Part shown: one piece after another, positions 29,235 to 38,780 of the stretch
Layout: every line of letters begins with the position of its first letter
How positions within the stretch are numbered: the stretch's first letter is position 1
The notes under the pieces: generated by a model
Told to the model about the DNA's origin: nothing
Seen by the model: the letters and a program-made list of their open reading frames with translations, nothing else
Database searches by the model: none
Program-made: the position numbers and the translations under genes
DNA from: Natronogracilivirga saccharolytica
Lineage (GTDB): Bacteria; Bacteroidota; Rhodothermia; Balneolales; Natronogracilivirgulaceae
DNA: 64,000 nt
Assembly: GCF_017921895.1 (NCBI RefSeq)
Contig: NZ_JAFIDN010000008.1
Coordinates: forward strand, 124,001-188,000
Reading direction: 5' to 3'

Positions 29235-31355
29235 ATGACGAATAATCCGCTACGAACCAGCTTATCATTTGCACTTCTTTTAACATTATTTGCAGTAACG
29301 GCCCAGGCTCAGCAGGTATTCGAGCGTAAAACGGTAGAAGTCAGCAATATGGGTATTTCCTACACCAATGTAGGAGCGATCGGAACCCCGGGCCGCCAGA
29401 ATAATCCCGGCCTCGCACCCAGCATGGAGTTTCCGGCAGGATCGGGAACCGAGCACCTGTTTGAGGCCGGTCTGTGGATCGGCGCCATCCGTGACGGAGT
29501 GACCACCGTTTCAACCGGAGCCGTCACCAATCCGTCCGGTTATACGCGTGCCGGTCAGGCCGGATATGAATTTACCAACGACGGGATGCCGATCATGGAG
29601 CGGTCCAGCCTGCCTGACAGTGATTTTTTCTCTCCCGATGCAGTAAGCCACCAGGACTTTGTAGCCGAGTTCTCTGACCGGCGGGACGTCGTATCCGGCC
29701 GGCCCATCGCCGATCATGAAGACCCGCTTTACGCCGATGTGCGCATGGAGGCTTACAACTGGAATTTCGGGTTTACCGATGGCATCAGCATTATCAAATA
29801 CGAAATTACCAACAACAGCCATGAACACCGCAGCGGCGGCGGGTTTACCTGGGAGGATGTCTACTTCGGCATGTATTCTGATCTTGTGGTCAGAAATATC
29901 AATACTACCGAGGAGTCCGGTAGTGCCTTTTTCAATAAAGGAGGCGTAGGCTATATAGATTCACTGTATACATTATATGCCTTTGACTCAGGATCGACGG
30001 ATTTTCCCAGAACCGATACCTATGGAGCAACCGTGGTTCTCGGAGCAGAATACCGCGATGTGAACTTTCATCCCCGATATTCCGATGAGATGCTTGCCGA
30101 AGGATATGGAGAGGATGACATTCCGACCGTCGGTCCGCGTTTCTGGAAGTTCGGGCAGACCGGAGGATCTTTCAACCAGCCCAGAACAGATTCTGAACGC
30201 TATGCGGTACTTTCTGAAGACTGGGATTACACAGATTTTGAAGATCAGCTCCGCGAAGACGGTCAGGATGCCGACGGAAACTACATCCAGCTTCATCGGT
30301 TCGGACCGGTACCGGAAGTGGAACCGGGAGAGACGATAACTGTCTATTTTGCTTATGTCGCCGCACTGAAACCCGAAGAGTTTCAGAATCTCATTCCCTT
30401 TGACAATACCGCCGATCAGCTTGATAACCCCGAGTCACGCCGGTTACTGAAAGAGACTGCTGACTGGGCATTTCGTCTTTTTGAAGGTTTTGAAGACCCC
30501 GAAACCGATGAACGACAGCGGTTTCTGGTTCCCGAACCTCCCGAGGTGCCTCGTCTCCGCGTTGAGCTGGATGCCGGAAAAGCAACTCTGTACTGGGACC
30601 GCAGGGCGGAAGAAACAGTCGATCCGGTTTCCGGCGAGAAAGATTTTGACGGCTACCGGATTTACCGCAGCAAACCGGGATCGGACCTGACCGGAGATAT
30701 CGCCTTTGGCCCTGAACTGATTCGTGAGTATGACACCCCCGGAACTCCGGTGGGATATGGAACCGGATTTGACGATATCAGACTTTCAGAGCCCGTTTTA
30801 TTTGAAGATGATGACACTGAGTACTGGTACAGCTACACCTTTGACGGCCTGCTGAGCGGCTGGCAGTATCAGTTCTCGGTTACCGCATTTGACCGCGGCG
30901 ATGCAGGCAGGGAATCACTTGAAAGCAGCAGAACAGCCAATGCGGTCAGGGTTTTTCCGGGTACTGCCGTAAATGAAAATTTTGAAAGTGATGATCCCGA
31001 GTACAAAGTCGGGGTATATCCCAATCCTTATCGCATCAATGCAGCATGGGACGGCGGGACAGAATTTACCAGGAAAATAAACTTCCGCAACCTGCCGGCC
31101 CGTGCGGAAATCAGAATTTACACACTTGCCGGTGATATCGTTGCCACACTGCACCACGAAGCAGAAAACTATGACGGAGACATCCGCTGGTACCGTGAAC
31201 TAAGCGGCAGCAACCGGGTATTTTCAGGCGGCGAACATTCCTGGGATCTGCTCACAAAGGCAAATCAGAACCTCTCTACAGGCCTGTATCTGTTTTCGGT
31301 TCGTGACCGTGAGTCCGGTCATGTGCAAACCGGCAAATTTGCCATTATTAAATAG
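29235..31355 (+). CDS. Exported surface protein of unknown function with variant sorting tail
   Basis: A 706-residue protein with a clear signal peptide (LSFALLLTLFAVTAQAQQ). No enzymatic motif was recognised. The first 400 residues are Gly/Asp-rich and aromatic, with a conserved-looking EAGLWIGAIRDG and TDGISIIKYEITNNS. A fibronectin III-like region follows (about 430-560, WDRRAEETVDPVSGEKDFDGYRIYRSK). The C-terminus from about 590 resembles a FlgD-like sorting domain, but the usual NPFN is NPYR (GVYPNPYRINAAW), and it is longer than normal, ending LYLFSVRDRE...KFAIIK. It begins the forward surface block, 54 bases before the next gene. Confidence 0.7.
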   Translation: MTNNPLRTSLSFALLLTLFAVTAQAQQVFERKTVEVSNMGISYTNVGAIGTPGRQNNPGLAPSMEFPAGSGTEHLFEAGLWIGAIRDGVTTVSTGAVTNPSGYTRAGQAGYEFTNDGMPIMERSSLPDSDFFSPDAVSHQDFVAEFSDRRDVVSGRPIADHEDPLYADVRMEAYNWNFGFTDGISIIKYEITNNSHEHRSGGGFTWEDVYFGMYSDLVVRNINTTEESGSAFFNKGGVGYIDSLYTLYAFDSGSTDFPRTDTYGATVVLGAEYRDVNFHPRYSDEMLAEGYGEDDIPTVGPRFWKFGQTGGSFNQPRTDSERYAVLSEDWDYTDFEDQLREDGQDADGNYIQLHRFGPVPEVEPGETITVYFAYVAALKPEEFQNLIPFDNTADQLDNPESRRLLKETADWAFRLFEGFEDPETDERQRFLVPEPPEVPRLRVELDAGKATLYWDRRAEETVDPVSGEKDFDGYRIYRSKPGSDLTGDIAFGPELIREYDTPGTPVGYGTGFDDIRLSEPVLFEDDDTEYWYSYTFDGLLSGWQYQFSVTAFDRGDAGRESLESSRTANAVRVFPGTAVNENFESDDPEYKVGVYPNPYRINAAWDGGTEFTRKINFRNLPARAEIRIYTLAGDIVATLHHEAENYDGDIRWYRELSGSNRVFSGGEHSWDLLTKANQNLSTGLYLFSVRDRESGHVQTGKFAIIK

Positions 31356-31408
31356 TTTATCCATCCTTTTCAGAAAACCAATCAATAATCACCTAAAGAA
31401 GAAACAAT

Positions 31409-34189
31409 ATGAAATCAGGATTACTGACTTTTGTTTTTGGATTGCTCATTCTTTCCCTGTCAGCAGGGGATCTGCTGGCTCAGGGTTACCAGGAAGTGAC
31501 AATCCGGGACTTGAATACCTACGAGGAACCTCCGCAGACTTCGGATGACTTCCCCGACCATCCTCTGGTCGATGAAGCTGTTGAGTTTACGGCCATCGTA
31601 CTCAGCAACCCGAGGTCATCCGGACTTTCTAATTTTGAGCCTGAAGATGCAGGCGACGACGGTGTTGAAATATCACGGATTCACTTCTTCGTAATTGACA
31701 CCACCGCTTATTCCCAGGGCAAAGAGGGAATGTACATGCATGTTGTAGCCACGGATGTTGCGGCCTTTGAAACACTTGAAAGGGGTGACATGGTAACCAT
31801 GCGGGGGACGCATGAGTTTTATAACAACACCGTGCAGTTTAACCCTGATGATTCCGACTTTGAAACCAATATTCTGATCGGCGGTGATGCCAATCCTGAT
31901 GCCAGGTATCAGGAGCTGCTCGAGCCGATCACGCTGACAACCAGTGATCTTAATCAAATTGCCGATGAAGAAGGAGGTACATTCCGGTTCCGTCCCGAAG
32001 CCTACCCTGATTACATCAACGCCTATGTTCGAATGGAAGGCCAGGAGATAATTGGTTCCGAACTGGATGATACCGGCCGCCCCAATTATTACTGGGTTGA
32101 TAATGAGGGGGTCGCTATGCAGGATCGTGACATTTCACTTCGATACCGCAATGACCGGAATGACGCACAGGGTGGCTATCGCGAAGGCTATAATTTCAGA
32201 CGCGAAGATACTGACGGACCATTCCGTCCGCCATCAAGCGGAAGTATCGTGAATATCAGCGGCTTTGTGGTTTGGGACACCTTTGACGGAGCTTTTGGTC
32301 TGAACGAGGGGCCGGGTGAAGAAGCTTTGCTGCTTGCACCCATGGAAGATGGTATTCTCTGGTGGCTTGGCGAACGAACAGAAGAAGACCCGAACAGCGG
32401 TGAGCCCTGGCCGAATGACCTTGAAGTGCTCGGGTTTCCTCCAGTCATTTCCAACTTTAACCTCTCCTCCTCTGAACCTGCACAAGGTGAAACCGTAACG
32501 GTTTCTGCAGATATTGCAGGCCCCGAAGGTGAGGAAGTAGATGATGTCATCATTACCTATAACACTACAAGGGGTGATAGCGAAACCACCGATATGACTC
32601 ATGATGGTGACGGATCATACAGCTATGAATTCCCTGTTTTTGATGATTTTACAGCGGTCAGTTTTGTGATTGAAGCCACAACGGAAGTGGAACTGGCTTC
32701 CGGAGAAATAATCCCGATTACAGCCCGGTTCAGCGATGGAAGCCTGGATGTTGCAGGAGAGCAGCTTTCAATGCGATTTGTATATCTCGGTGATGAAATC
32801 ACTTCCATAGAGACTATCCAGCGTACCATGGACGGAACACGCGGCCCAAGTCCGTTTGAAGACTTCGAAGGCATCGGTATCAACATTGAAGCTGTTGTCG
32901 TTTCCGGCGGCAATGATGGATTTGTTGTGGTTCATGACGGAAATGAAGCATGGTCAGGTCTTCCGCTTGCTTCATCCGGTGACGTTCCGGATCTCCGGCG
33001 CGGTGACAGAATTACGATTACAGACGGGACCATTTCAAGTGCATTCGACAATGTATTTCTGGATGATGTCAGCTTTACCACAAACGGTACCGTTGAGGAT
33101 TTTGACGAATACATTCCTGTGATTACTACATCCCAGGCCCGCCATAATTCGGGAAGAGCATACGAGGGAATGATCATCAAGCTCGAGAACGTGGAAGTTC
33201 AGACCAGCCAGGCTGATGCGCCGGGGAATGACTTCGGCGAGTGGGCGCTCAGACCTCAGGATGATCCTGACGGACGTGTACTTCGTGTTCGCAACCGGCC
33301 CAGTTTTGCCGATATTACCGAAGGACTGGACAGTAACATCCCGAATGATCTGAATGCCCATATGCGAGTCGGTGCCGGCATTGATGCCGTTTACGGACTT
33401 ATGGCCTATTCTTTCGGCAATCCGAAAATCCAGCTCCGCACAGTGGATGACATTGTTTCAGATGAGGTATTTACCTGGCCGACCAGAGATATCGATCTGT
33501 ACAGGTTCCAGCGTTCCGATGCCGCGGCTCCGTCCGAAGGTGCAGCGGATACCATCAGAACCGAACACGAAAATGTTGCCGAATGGGATTTTGCCACATC
33601 CTATGACGGAAATGATTTCACTTACCGTTTCGTCCTTGATGTTTCCGGCGGCGATTTTTCCGATCCTGTCTTTTCCTCTCCGAGCGATCAGGACGGAACC
33701 ATGCCGGAAATGACTCTTTCAAGTGCAGAACTGGAAGATATCGTGGAAGAGCATATGGATGCCGATGAATCGAAAACATTCGTCTGGACGGTGTTCCTGG
33801 TAGCCGATGACGGCGAAGAAGTTCAGGTTTCCGACAAGGACGGGCCCGAATTCATTCCTGCCTACCGCGAGGTGCTTATCCAGGGAAGTCTGACAACTTC
33901 CGGCGAAGCGGAAGACGAACTGCCCAGAACCGTTGAACTGAAGCAGAATTTCCCGAACCCGTTCAACCCGACGACGGTAATCTCATTTGCTGTTCCGGAG
34001 GATACGGACGTGAGACTGACGGTTTATGATGTGCTCGGCAGGCAGGTGACACAGCTTGTGAATGAGCATAAATCAGCCGGTACGTATGAAGTCAATTTCG
34101 ATGCCACGCGCCTGTCAAGCGGTGTGTACATCTACAGACTTGAAGCCGGTGAAACCATACGGACAAAGCGAATGATGCTTGTCAAATAA
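31409..34189 (+). CDS. Large secreted protein with OB-like domains and C-terminal sorting domain
   Basis: A 926-residue protein with signal peptide (MKSGLLTFVFGLLILSLSAG). It contains two or more segments resembling the OB-fold domains of secreted nucleic-acid-binding proteins (about 45-150 and 480-600, GINIEAVVVSGGNDGFVVVH), an Ig-like segment near 350-440, and a C-terminal sorting domain with NFPNPFNPTTVISFAV and final KRMMLVK. The protein is very rich in Asp and Glu. No catalytic motif is visible; a binding or structural role is an inference. A strong terminator follows 11 bases after its stop. Confidence 0.75.
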   Translation: MKSGLLTFVFGLLILSLSAGDLLAQGYQEVTIRDLNTYEEPPQTSDDFPDHPLVDEAVEFTAIVLSNPRSSGLSNFEPEDAGDDGVEISRIHFFVIDTTAYSQGKEGMYMHVVATDVAAFETLERGDMVTMRGTHEFYNNTVQFNPDDSDFETNILIGGDANPDARYQELLEPITLTTSDLNQIADEEGGTFRFRPEAYPDYINAYVRMEGQEIIGSELDDTGRPNYYWVDNEGVAMQDRDISLRYRNDRNDAQGGYREGYNFRREDTDGPFRPPSSGSIVNISGFVVWDTFDGAFGLNEGPGEEALLLAPMEDGILWWLGERTEEDPNSGEPWPNDLEVLGFPPVISNFNLSSSEPAQGETVTVSADIAGPEGEEVDDVIITYNTTRGDSETTDMTHDGDGSYSYEFPVFDDFTAVSFVIEATTEVELASGEIIPITARFSDGSLDVAGEQLSMRFVYLGDEITSIETIQRTMDGTRGPSPFEDFEGIGINIEAVVVSGGNDGFVVVHDGNEAWSGLPLASSGDVPDLRRGDRITITDGTISSAFDNVFLDDVSFTTNGTVEDFDEYIPVITTSQARHNSGRAYEGMIIKLENVEVQTSQADAPGNDFGEWALRPQDDPDGRVLRVRNRPSFADITEGLDSNIPNDLNAHMRVGAGIDAVYGLMAYSFGNPKIQLRTVDDIVSDEVFTWPTRDIDLYRFQRSDAAAPSEGAADTIRTEHENVAEWDFATSYDGNDFTYRFVLDVSGGDFSDPVFSSPSDQDGTMPEMTLSSAELEDIVEEHMDADESKTFVWTVFLVADDGEEVQVSDKDGPEFIPAYREVLIQGSLTTSGEAEDELPRTVELKQNFPNPFNPTTVISFAVPEDTDVRLTVYDVLGRQVTQLVNEHKSAGTYEVNFDATRLSSGVYIYRLEAGETIRTKRMMLVK

Positions 34190-34200
34190 CATCCATTGAT

Positions 34201-34241
34201 TGACAGGCGGGAGACTGTGCTCCCGCCTGTCATTTTCATTT
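34201..34241 (+). terminator. Rho-independent terminator inside the surface-protein block
   Basis: Thirteen-pair GC-rich stem TGACAGGCGGGAG/CTCCCGCCTGTCA with a six-base loop, followed by TTTTCATTT. It lies between the 926-residue protein and the lipoprotein gene, so it should separate two transcripts or reduce read-through. Confidence 0.88.
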
Positions 34242-34268
34242 AAGGTTTACTCTGATATTCCCGTTTCA

Positions 34269-35780
34269 ATGCCCAAAAGGATACCGTTACTATTACCATT
34301 ACTGATTTTGTTTTTGATCTCCTCGTGTGATACCTCTTCAATAAGCGGAGAGTTCAAAGAAAATCAGCCGCCAAGAACATTTCTCTCTGTTGACCGCATT
34401 GATCTTCCTGATGAGCAGCGTCTGGCCAGCCGCGTGGATATTACCTGGTGGGGTGACGATCCTGACGGATATGTTGTTGCCTACGAAATTTGTGTTGGTG
34501 AAAATGAAGCACCCGATGATCAGTGCCATCCTGAGAGCGAAGAATGGGAATATACCGAAAGCACAGATACCACCATCACCCTGCCTTTAACCCCGGGCCA
34601 GGATACTGATGATGTGCTCTTCAGTGTCCGGGCAATAGATAATGAAGGTTTACGTGATCCCGAGGGTGCAAATGTACGTTTTCCTATCCGCAATTCACCT
34701 CCGGAAATATTTTTCGACCCGACACTCACACCGCCTGATACCACCTACTCGATTATGAGCTTTGGCTGGGAGGCAAGCGACCCGGATGGTGATGAAGATC
34801 TCAATTACATTGAAATGACCATGAATCTGGATGAGGACGATCCGGATGCCAATGACTGGATACGACTAGACCGGGATATCAATTTCATTACGCTTCAAAT
34901 AAACCCCAATGACATTGATGAAAACGGAAATGCTACTGCCGATCTGTACCTCGGCAGGGGAATGAGTCCTGCCGATGATGTTGTCAACAATATCAGACTT
35001 GAAGGTGATAATACCCTGCATGTACGGGCTTTTGATCAGTCAGAAGCGCAAAGCAGAACCGCCGAACATGAGTGGTATATCAAGGAACAAACTTCCAATA
35101 TCCTGTTTATCAATGATGACAACACCGCCGGTGCACCCGGCAATGTGGCGTTCCATACGGCATTTCTGGATCAGCTGGGTATAACATACGATTACTGGGA
35201 CATCTCTGAAGCACTCATACCATCGGGGAACGTACTGCCGACTCCCTTTGATCCCACTCTGCCGCTGGTTCTGGCCCAGTGGGACCATATCTATTACATT
35301 TCAAACAGTCTGGAACGCAACCTGTTGTATGCACTTGAGTTTACTTCAGATTTTCTGGCTGAGGGCGGATCCATGTTCATAAACATTCCATCCCGCGGTA
35401 TTTCATCCCAGAACGAGGATGCTGTCTTCAACTTCCTTCCGTTTTCCGGATTTCAGGAGCTCCCGGCAGGTGAAAGCCGGTTTATTCTCTTCCCGAATAC
35501 CGAAATTGAATCGCAAAATGCCAGTATCCCCGATCTGACACTGGCATCCGGCTCTCAGAATACACTGCCGCTGGTTCCCGAAGGTGATGCAAATCTCTTC
35601 TACAATGCAGAGTTCACACTGCGGGGTGAACATGAAATAAGCAGGCTTATTGCTGCCAGCAACAATGACCAGAATATTCTCTTCTTTGGTATAGACATGC
35701 GGGATATCACCGAAGACAGCCCGCTTGACCAGACTATGGAATACTTCCTGTTGGATCATCTTGGATTTGAAACAAACTGA
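34269..35780 (+). CDS. Lipoprotein with Ig/Fn3-like domains and a GATase1-like C-terminal domain
   Basis: A 503-residue lipoprotein read from ATG at 34269; the lipobox LISSC sits at residues 16-20. Repeated Ig-like segments with DDPDGYVVAYEI and ASDPDGDEDLNYIEMT suggest fibronectin III-like folds in the first 280 residues. The remainder (from about 280, NILFINDDNTAGAPGNVAFHTAFLDQL) looks like the flavodoxin/GATase1-like domain of secreted proteins of unknown role; no catalytic Cys-His-Glu triad was recognised. It is four bases before the TonB receptor gene, so they are almost certainly one operon and probably work at the same outer membrane site. Confidence 0.72.
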   Translation: MPKRIPLLLPLLILFLISSCDTSSISGEFKENQPPRTFLSVDRIDLPDEQRLASRVDITWWGDDPDGYVVAYEICVGENEAPDDQCHPESEEWEYTESTDTTITLPLTPGQDTDDVLFSVRAIDNEGLRDPEGANVRFPIRNSPPEIFFDPTLTPPDTTYSIMSFGWEASDPDGDEDLNYIEMTMNLDEDDPDANDWIRLDRDINFITLQINPNDIDENGNATADLYLGRGMSPADDVVNNIRLEGDNTLHVRAFDQSEAQSRTAEHEWYIKEQTSNILFINDDNTAGAPGNVAFHTAFLDQLGITYDYWDISEALIPSGNVLPTPFDPTLPLVLAQWDHIYYISNSLERNLLYALEFTSDFLAEGGSMFINIPSRGISSQNEDAVFNFLPFSGFQELPAGESRFILFPNTEIESQNASIPDLTLASGSQNTLPLVPEGDANLFYNAEFTLRGEHEISRLIAASNNDQNILFFGIDMRDITEDSPLDQTMEYFLLDHLGFETN

Positions 35781-35784
35781 CGCC

Positions 35785-38748
35785 ATGCTCAGACTAATAC
35801 TTATTATCGGAATAATAATTTTGCTGGGAGCACCGCTGGACAGTGTCGCCCGGGATGATAGAGGTACACTCAGAGGTCAGGTGACCGATGCAGAAACCGG
35901 CGAAGAGCTGATTGGTGTAAACATCACCATACAGGGAACCGACTTCGGTGCAGCTACCGACCTGGAAGGAAATTATGAAATCCGGAATATCCGGCCAGGT
36001 TCATATAACGTACAGGCCACGTATGTCGGTTTCGACCGGATGATGTTCACCGGAATCGAAATAAGAGCAGGTGAAACCACCGATCTGAACATTGAAATGA
36101 CTCCTGAGGTGCTCACAGCAGATGATGAAGTTATAGTCATCGGCGAGCGGCCCATTTTCGACATCGAAGAATCCGGATCCAGCTCCCGTGTAGGCAGATC
36201 AGATATTGATGCGGCTCCTGTTCGCCAGATTGATGAGGTTATTGGCCGCCAGGCGGGTGTCATCCGCGACCCGACCGGAATATACATCCGGGGTGGCAGG
36301 GCAGAAGAAACCGGATTTGTTGTTGACGGTGTATCCGCTCAGGACCCCCTGTCGGGAACAGGTATGGGACTTGATCTCGGATCCGGTGCCCTGCAGGAAG
36401 TTGAAGTTACGACCGGCGGTATTGACGTGGAGCATGGCAATGTAACTTCCGGACTTGTATCTGTTCGCACCAGAGAGGGCGGAGATACGTTTTCCGGATA
36501 CTTTTCGCATCAGCGTGACAATACCGGAACGGGATCAGACCCGCTTGTATCCGGTTTTGCTACTGATGTGTACGAGTTCAATCTTGGAGGACCAAGTATA
36601 CTGAACAATCAGATACTCAAGCCACTGGGTATCGGCCTGCCGGGTGAACTTTCCTTTTTCGTTACTGGCCAGGTGAACCTCACGGATGAATTTTTCGGAT
36701 ACACTGCCGATCAGCTCGAGTCCTCACTTTACGATTCTGATTTCTGGAGTCCCAGGATGGATAACCGCTGGAGCGGCATGTTGCGCATGACCTACCGTCC
36801 GCGTTCAGCCATGCGTATCGACGCAGCGTACCAGAGATCAGTCACCGTGAATCAGAATACGAGAATGCTTCAGGTTGTTGGTGACGATGTCCAGATCAGA
36901 CCCGGCTTCCAGTTTTTCCATGCACTGAACCTGGACAACGCCAACACGTACACCCATGACAGCAAACTGGCGTATATCAGGTGGACACATTCCATTGATT
37001 CCAATACCTATTACCGGTTTCAGTTCAGCCGTTTGTTTACTCGTCTGAGAGCCGATGCCAACGGACTTGACTGGAGGCCCGAACGAGTCGAAGGCGATCT
37101 CGATCCGGCCAGTATTGTTGTCCCTCCGGTTGATGAATTTGAAACCGGACAAGATTTCAGGTATGTGCTACCCGGTCCGGGACTGGTGAACAATGATGGC
37201 CTCGCAACGCTGTGGCATGATCACTATGCAGAACAGTACACTCTGCGCGGATCACTCACCAGGTACTTTTTTGACCAGAACAACAGGCTGCGCGTCGGGT
37301 TTGAAATGGTATTCAATGACTATCAGTGGATTGATATAACCAGACCCTGGGTAGGCGCCCCTATTGCAATCGGTGAAGACGAAGAGGAAGACGAAACACT
37401 AACCCAGACATCACGTCTTGGTGAATCCAGTGATATATGGGATGTTCGTCCGCGTCAGGGATCCATTTACGCCAGTGACCAGATCAGGTACCGCGGACTT
37501 ATTGCAAATATCGGTGCCCGTCTTGAATACTGGTTCCCGGGTGACTTTGTTGATGAGATGGTTGACAATCCGGATGCCCCGATTCCTGATGAAGTCCGGG
37601 AAGCGTATTACAATGATACCTACAATTTCTTCGGAAACCGGTTCAAGATGCGCCTGCTTCCGCGGATCAGCGTCTCTTTCCCCGTACGTGAAAACCAGAT
37701 GATGTATTTCAATTACGGACACCAGACGAAACTGCCGCATCCGTCACATGTGTATGCAGGACTTGATCCGTTTTACCAGGACCGGTCCTTCCTGGCCAGT
37801 CTGGGTAACCCCAATCTTGACCCCGAAGTCGATATCTCCTATGAAATCGGTATCAGAAACCAGCTAACCGCAAATGACGCCCTTAACATTTCTGCCTTCT
37901 GGAGTGACAAATATGACTTCATCACATCCGAGCGAATTCTTATTACCGATGTGACCGGCAGGGAAGTGGAGCGCGCGTACAGGGTAAATGGTGATTTTGC
38001 CAGAGTCAGGGGATTGGAAGTGACCTATATCAAACGTTATTCTGACTGGTTCCGCGGCAACATCTCCGCAACATACCAGCGGGCAGAAGGACTCAGCTCT
38101 ACCTCGCAGGATGCGCTTCAGGATCTGATAGTCGGCGGGCAGGCTTTTGGAAGCAACGTGGAAACGCCCCTTGCTTGGGACCGTCCCTGGGATTTCAGGG
38201 CTTCCGCCACTTTCCGGTATGACCGCAATTCACCGTTCCTGGACATACCCGGGCTCAACCAGTTTCAGCTGAATATTTCCGGATACTACCGGAGTGGAAT
38301 CCGCTATACACCAAGCGAATTCATACAAAACGAGCGTCATCCGATTACCGGTGAACGTACCTGGAGGCCTATCTACGAACGTAGTACCGATCCCTCCGAC
38401 CGGTTTTCCGAAAGCGGACCTGCCTGGTATGAAATTGACCTGAGTTTCCAGAAATGGTTTGATATTGCAGGTGCCCAAATGCGTTTCACTATTGATGTTA
38501 CCAACCTGCTGGACACAAAGAATCCTGCAATTATTAATACGGTAACCGGAGATTCTTATCGCACCGATTATCCTGACTCCCAGGAAGAACTCGAGGCGCT
38601 GCGCGATGACCGCTCCTGGGACGTACCAGGCAATGTCAGAGATCCGAGATATGTGGATCCCAGAGACAACAACCGTCCGGACTACATGAACCCTGCCAAC
38701 TTCCTTAAGCCCAGGCATGTAATGTTTGGTCTTTCCGTCGAATTTTAA
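35785..38748 (+). CDS. TonB-dependent receptor with carboxypeptidase-like N-terminal domain
   Basis: A 987-residue outer membrane receptor. ATG at 35785 gives a hydrophobic export signal. A carboxypeptidase regulatory-like domain comes first (about 28-110, GTLRGQVTDAETGEELIGVNI), then the plug domain (IDEVIGRQAGV, IYIRGGRAEETGFVVDGV) and the beta-barrel ending in MFGLSVEF with terminal Phe. The substrate is unknown. Unlike SusC it has no SusD partner beside it; instead a lipoprotein precedes it by four bases and a PorV-like barrel follows by 32. This suggests uptake or signalling tied to the surface proteins. Confidence 0.9.
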   Translation: MLRLILIIGIIILLGAPLDSVARDDRGTLRGQVTDAETGEELIGVNITIQGTDFGAATDLEGNYEIRNIRPGSYNVQATYVGFDRMMFTGIEIRAGETTDLNIEMTPEVLTADDEVIVIGERPIFDIEESGSSSRVGRSDIDAAPVRQIDEVIGRQAGVIRDPTGIYIRGGRAEETGFVVDGVSAQDPLSGTGMGLDLGSGALQEVEVTTGGIDVEHGNVTSGLVSVRTREGGDTFSGYFSHQRDNTGTGSDPLVSGFATDVYEFNLGGPSILNNQILKPLGIGLPGELSFFVTGQVNLTDEFFGYTADQLESSLYDSDFWSPRMDNRWSGMLRMTYRPRSAMRIDAAYQRSVTVNQNTRMLQVVGDDVQIRPGFQFFHALNLDNANTYTHDSKLAYIRWTHSIDSNTYYRFQFSRLFTRLRADANGLDWRPERVEGDLDPASIVVPPVDEFETGQDFRYVLPGPGLVNNDGLATLWHDHYAEQYTLRGSLTRYFFDQNNRLRVGFEMVFNDYQWIDITRPWVGAPIAIGEDEEEDETLTQTSRLGESSDIWDVRPRQGSIYASDQIRYRGLIANIGARLEYWFPGDFVDEMVDNPDAPIPDEVREAYYNDTYNFFGNRFKMRLLPRISVSFPVRENQMMYFNYGHQTKLPHPSHVYAGLDPFYQDRSFLASLGNPNLDPEVDISYEIGIRNQLTANDALNISAFWSDKYDFITSERILITDVTGREVERAYRVNGDFARVRGLEVTYIKRYSDWFRGNISATYQRAEGLSSTSQDALQDLIVGGQAFGSNVETPLAWDRPWDFRASATFRYDRNSPFLDIPGLNQFQLNISGYYRSGIRYTPSEFIQNERHPITGERTWRPIYERSTDPSDRFSESGPAWYEIDLSFQKWFDIAGAQMRFTIDVTNLLDTKNPAIINTVTGDSYRTDYPDSQEELEALRDDRSWDVPGNVRDPRYVDPRDNNRPDYMNPANFLKPRHVMFGLSVEF

Positions 38749-38780
38749 TGTTACCTTTGCTTTTTTAATATCCGCCTGCA

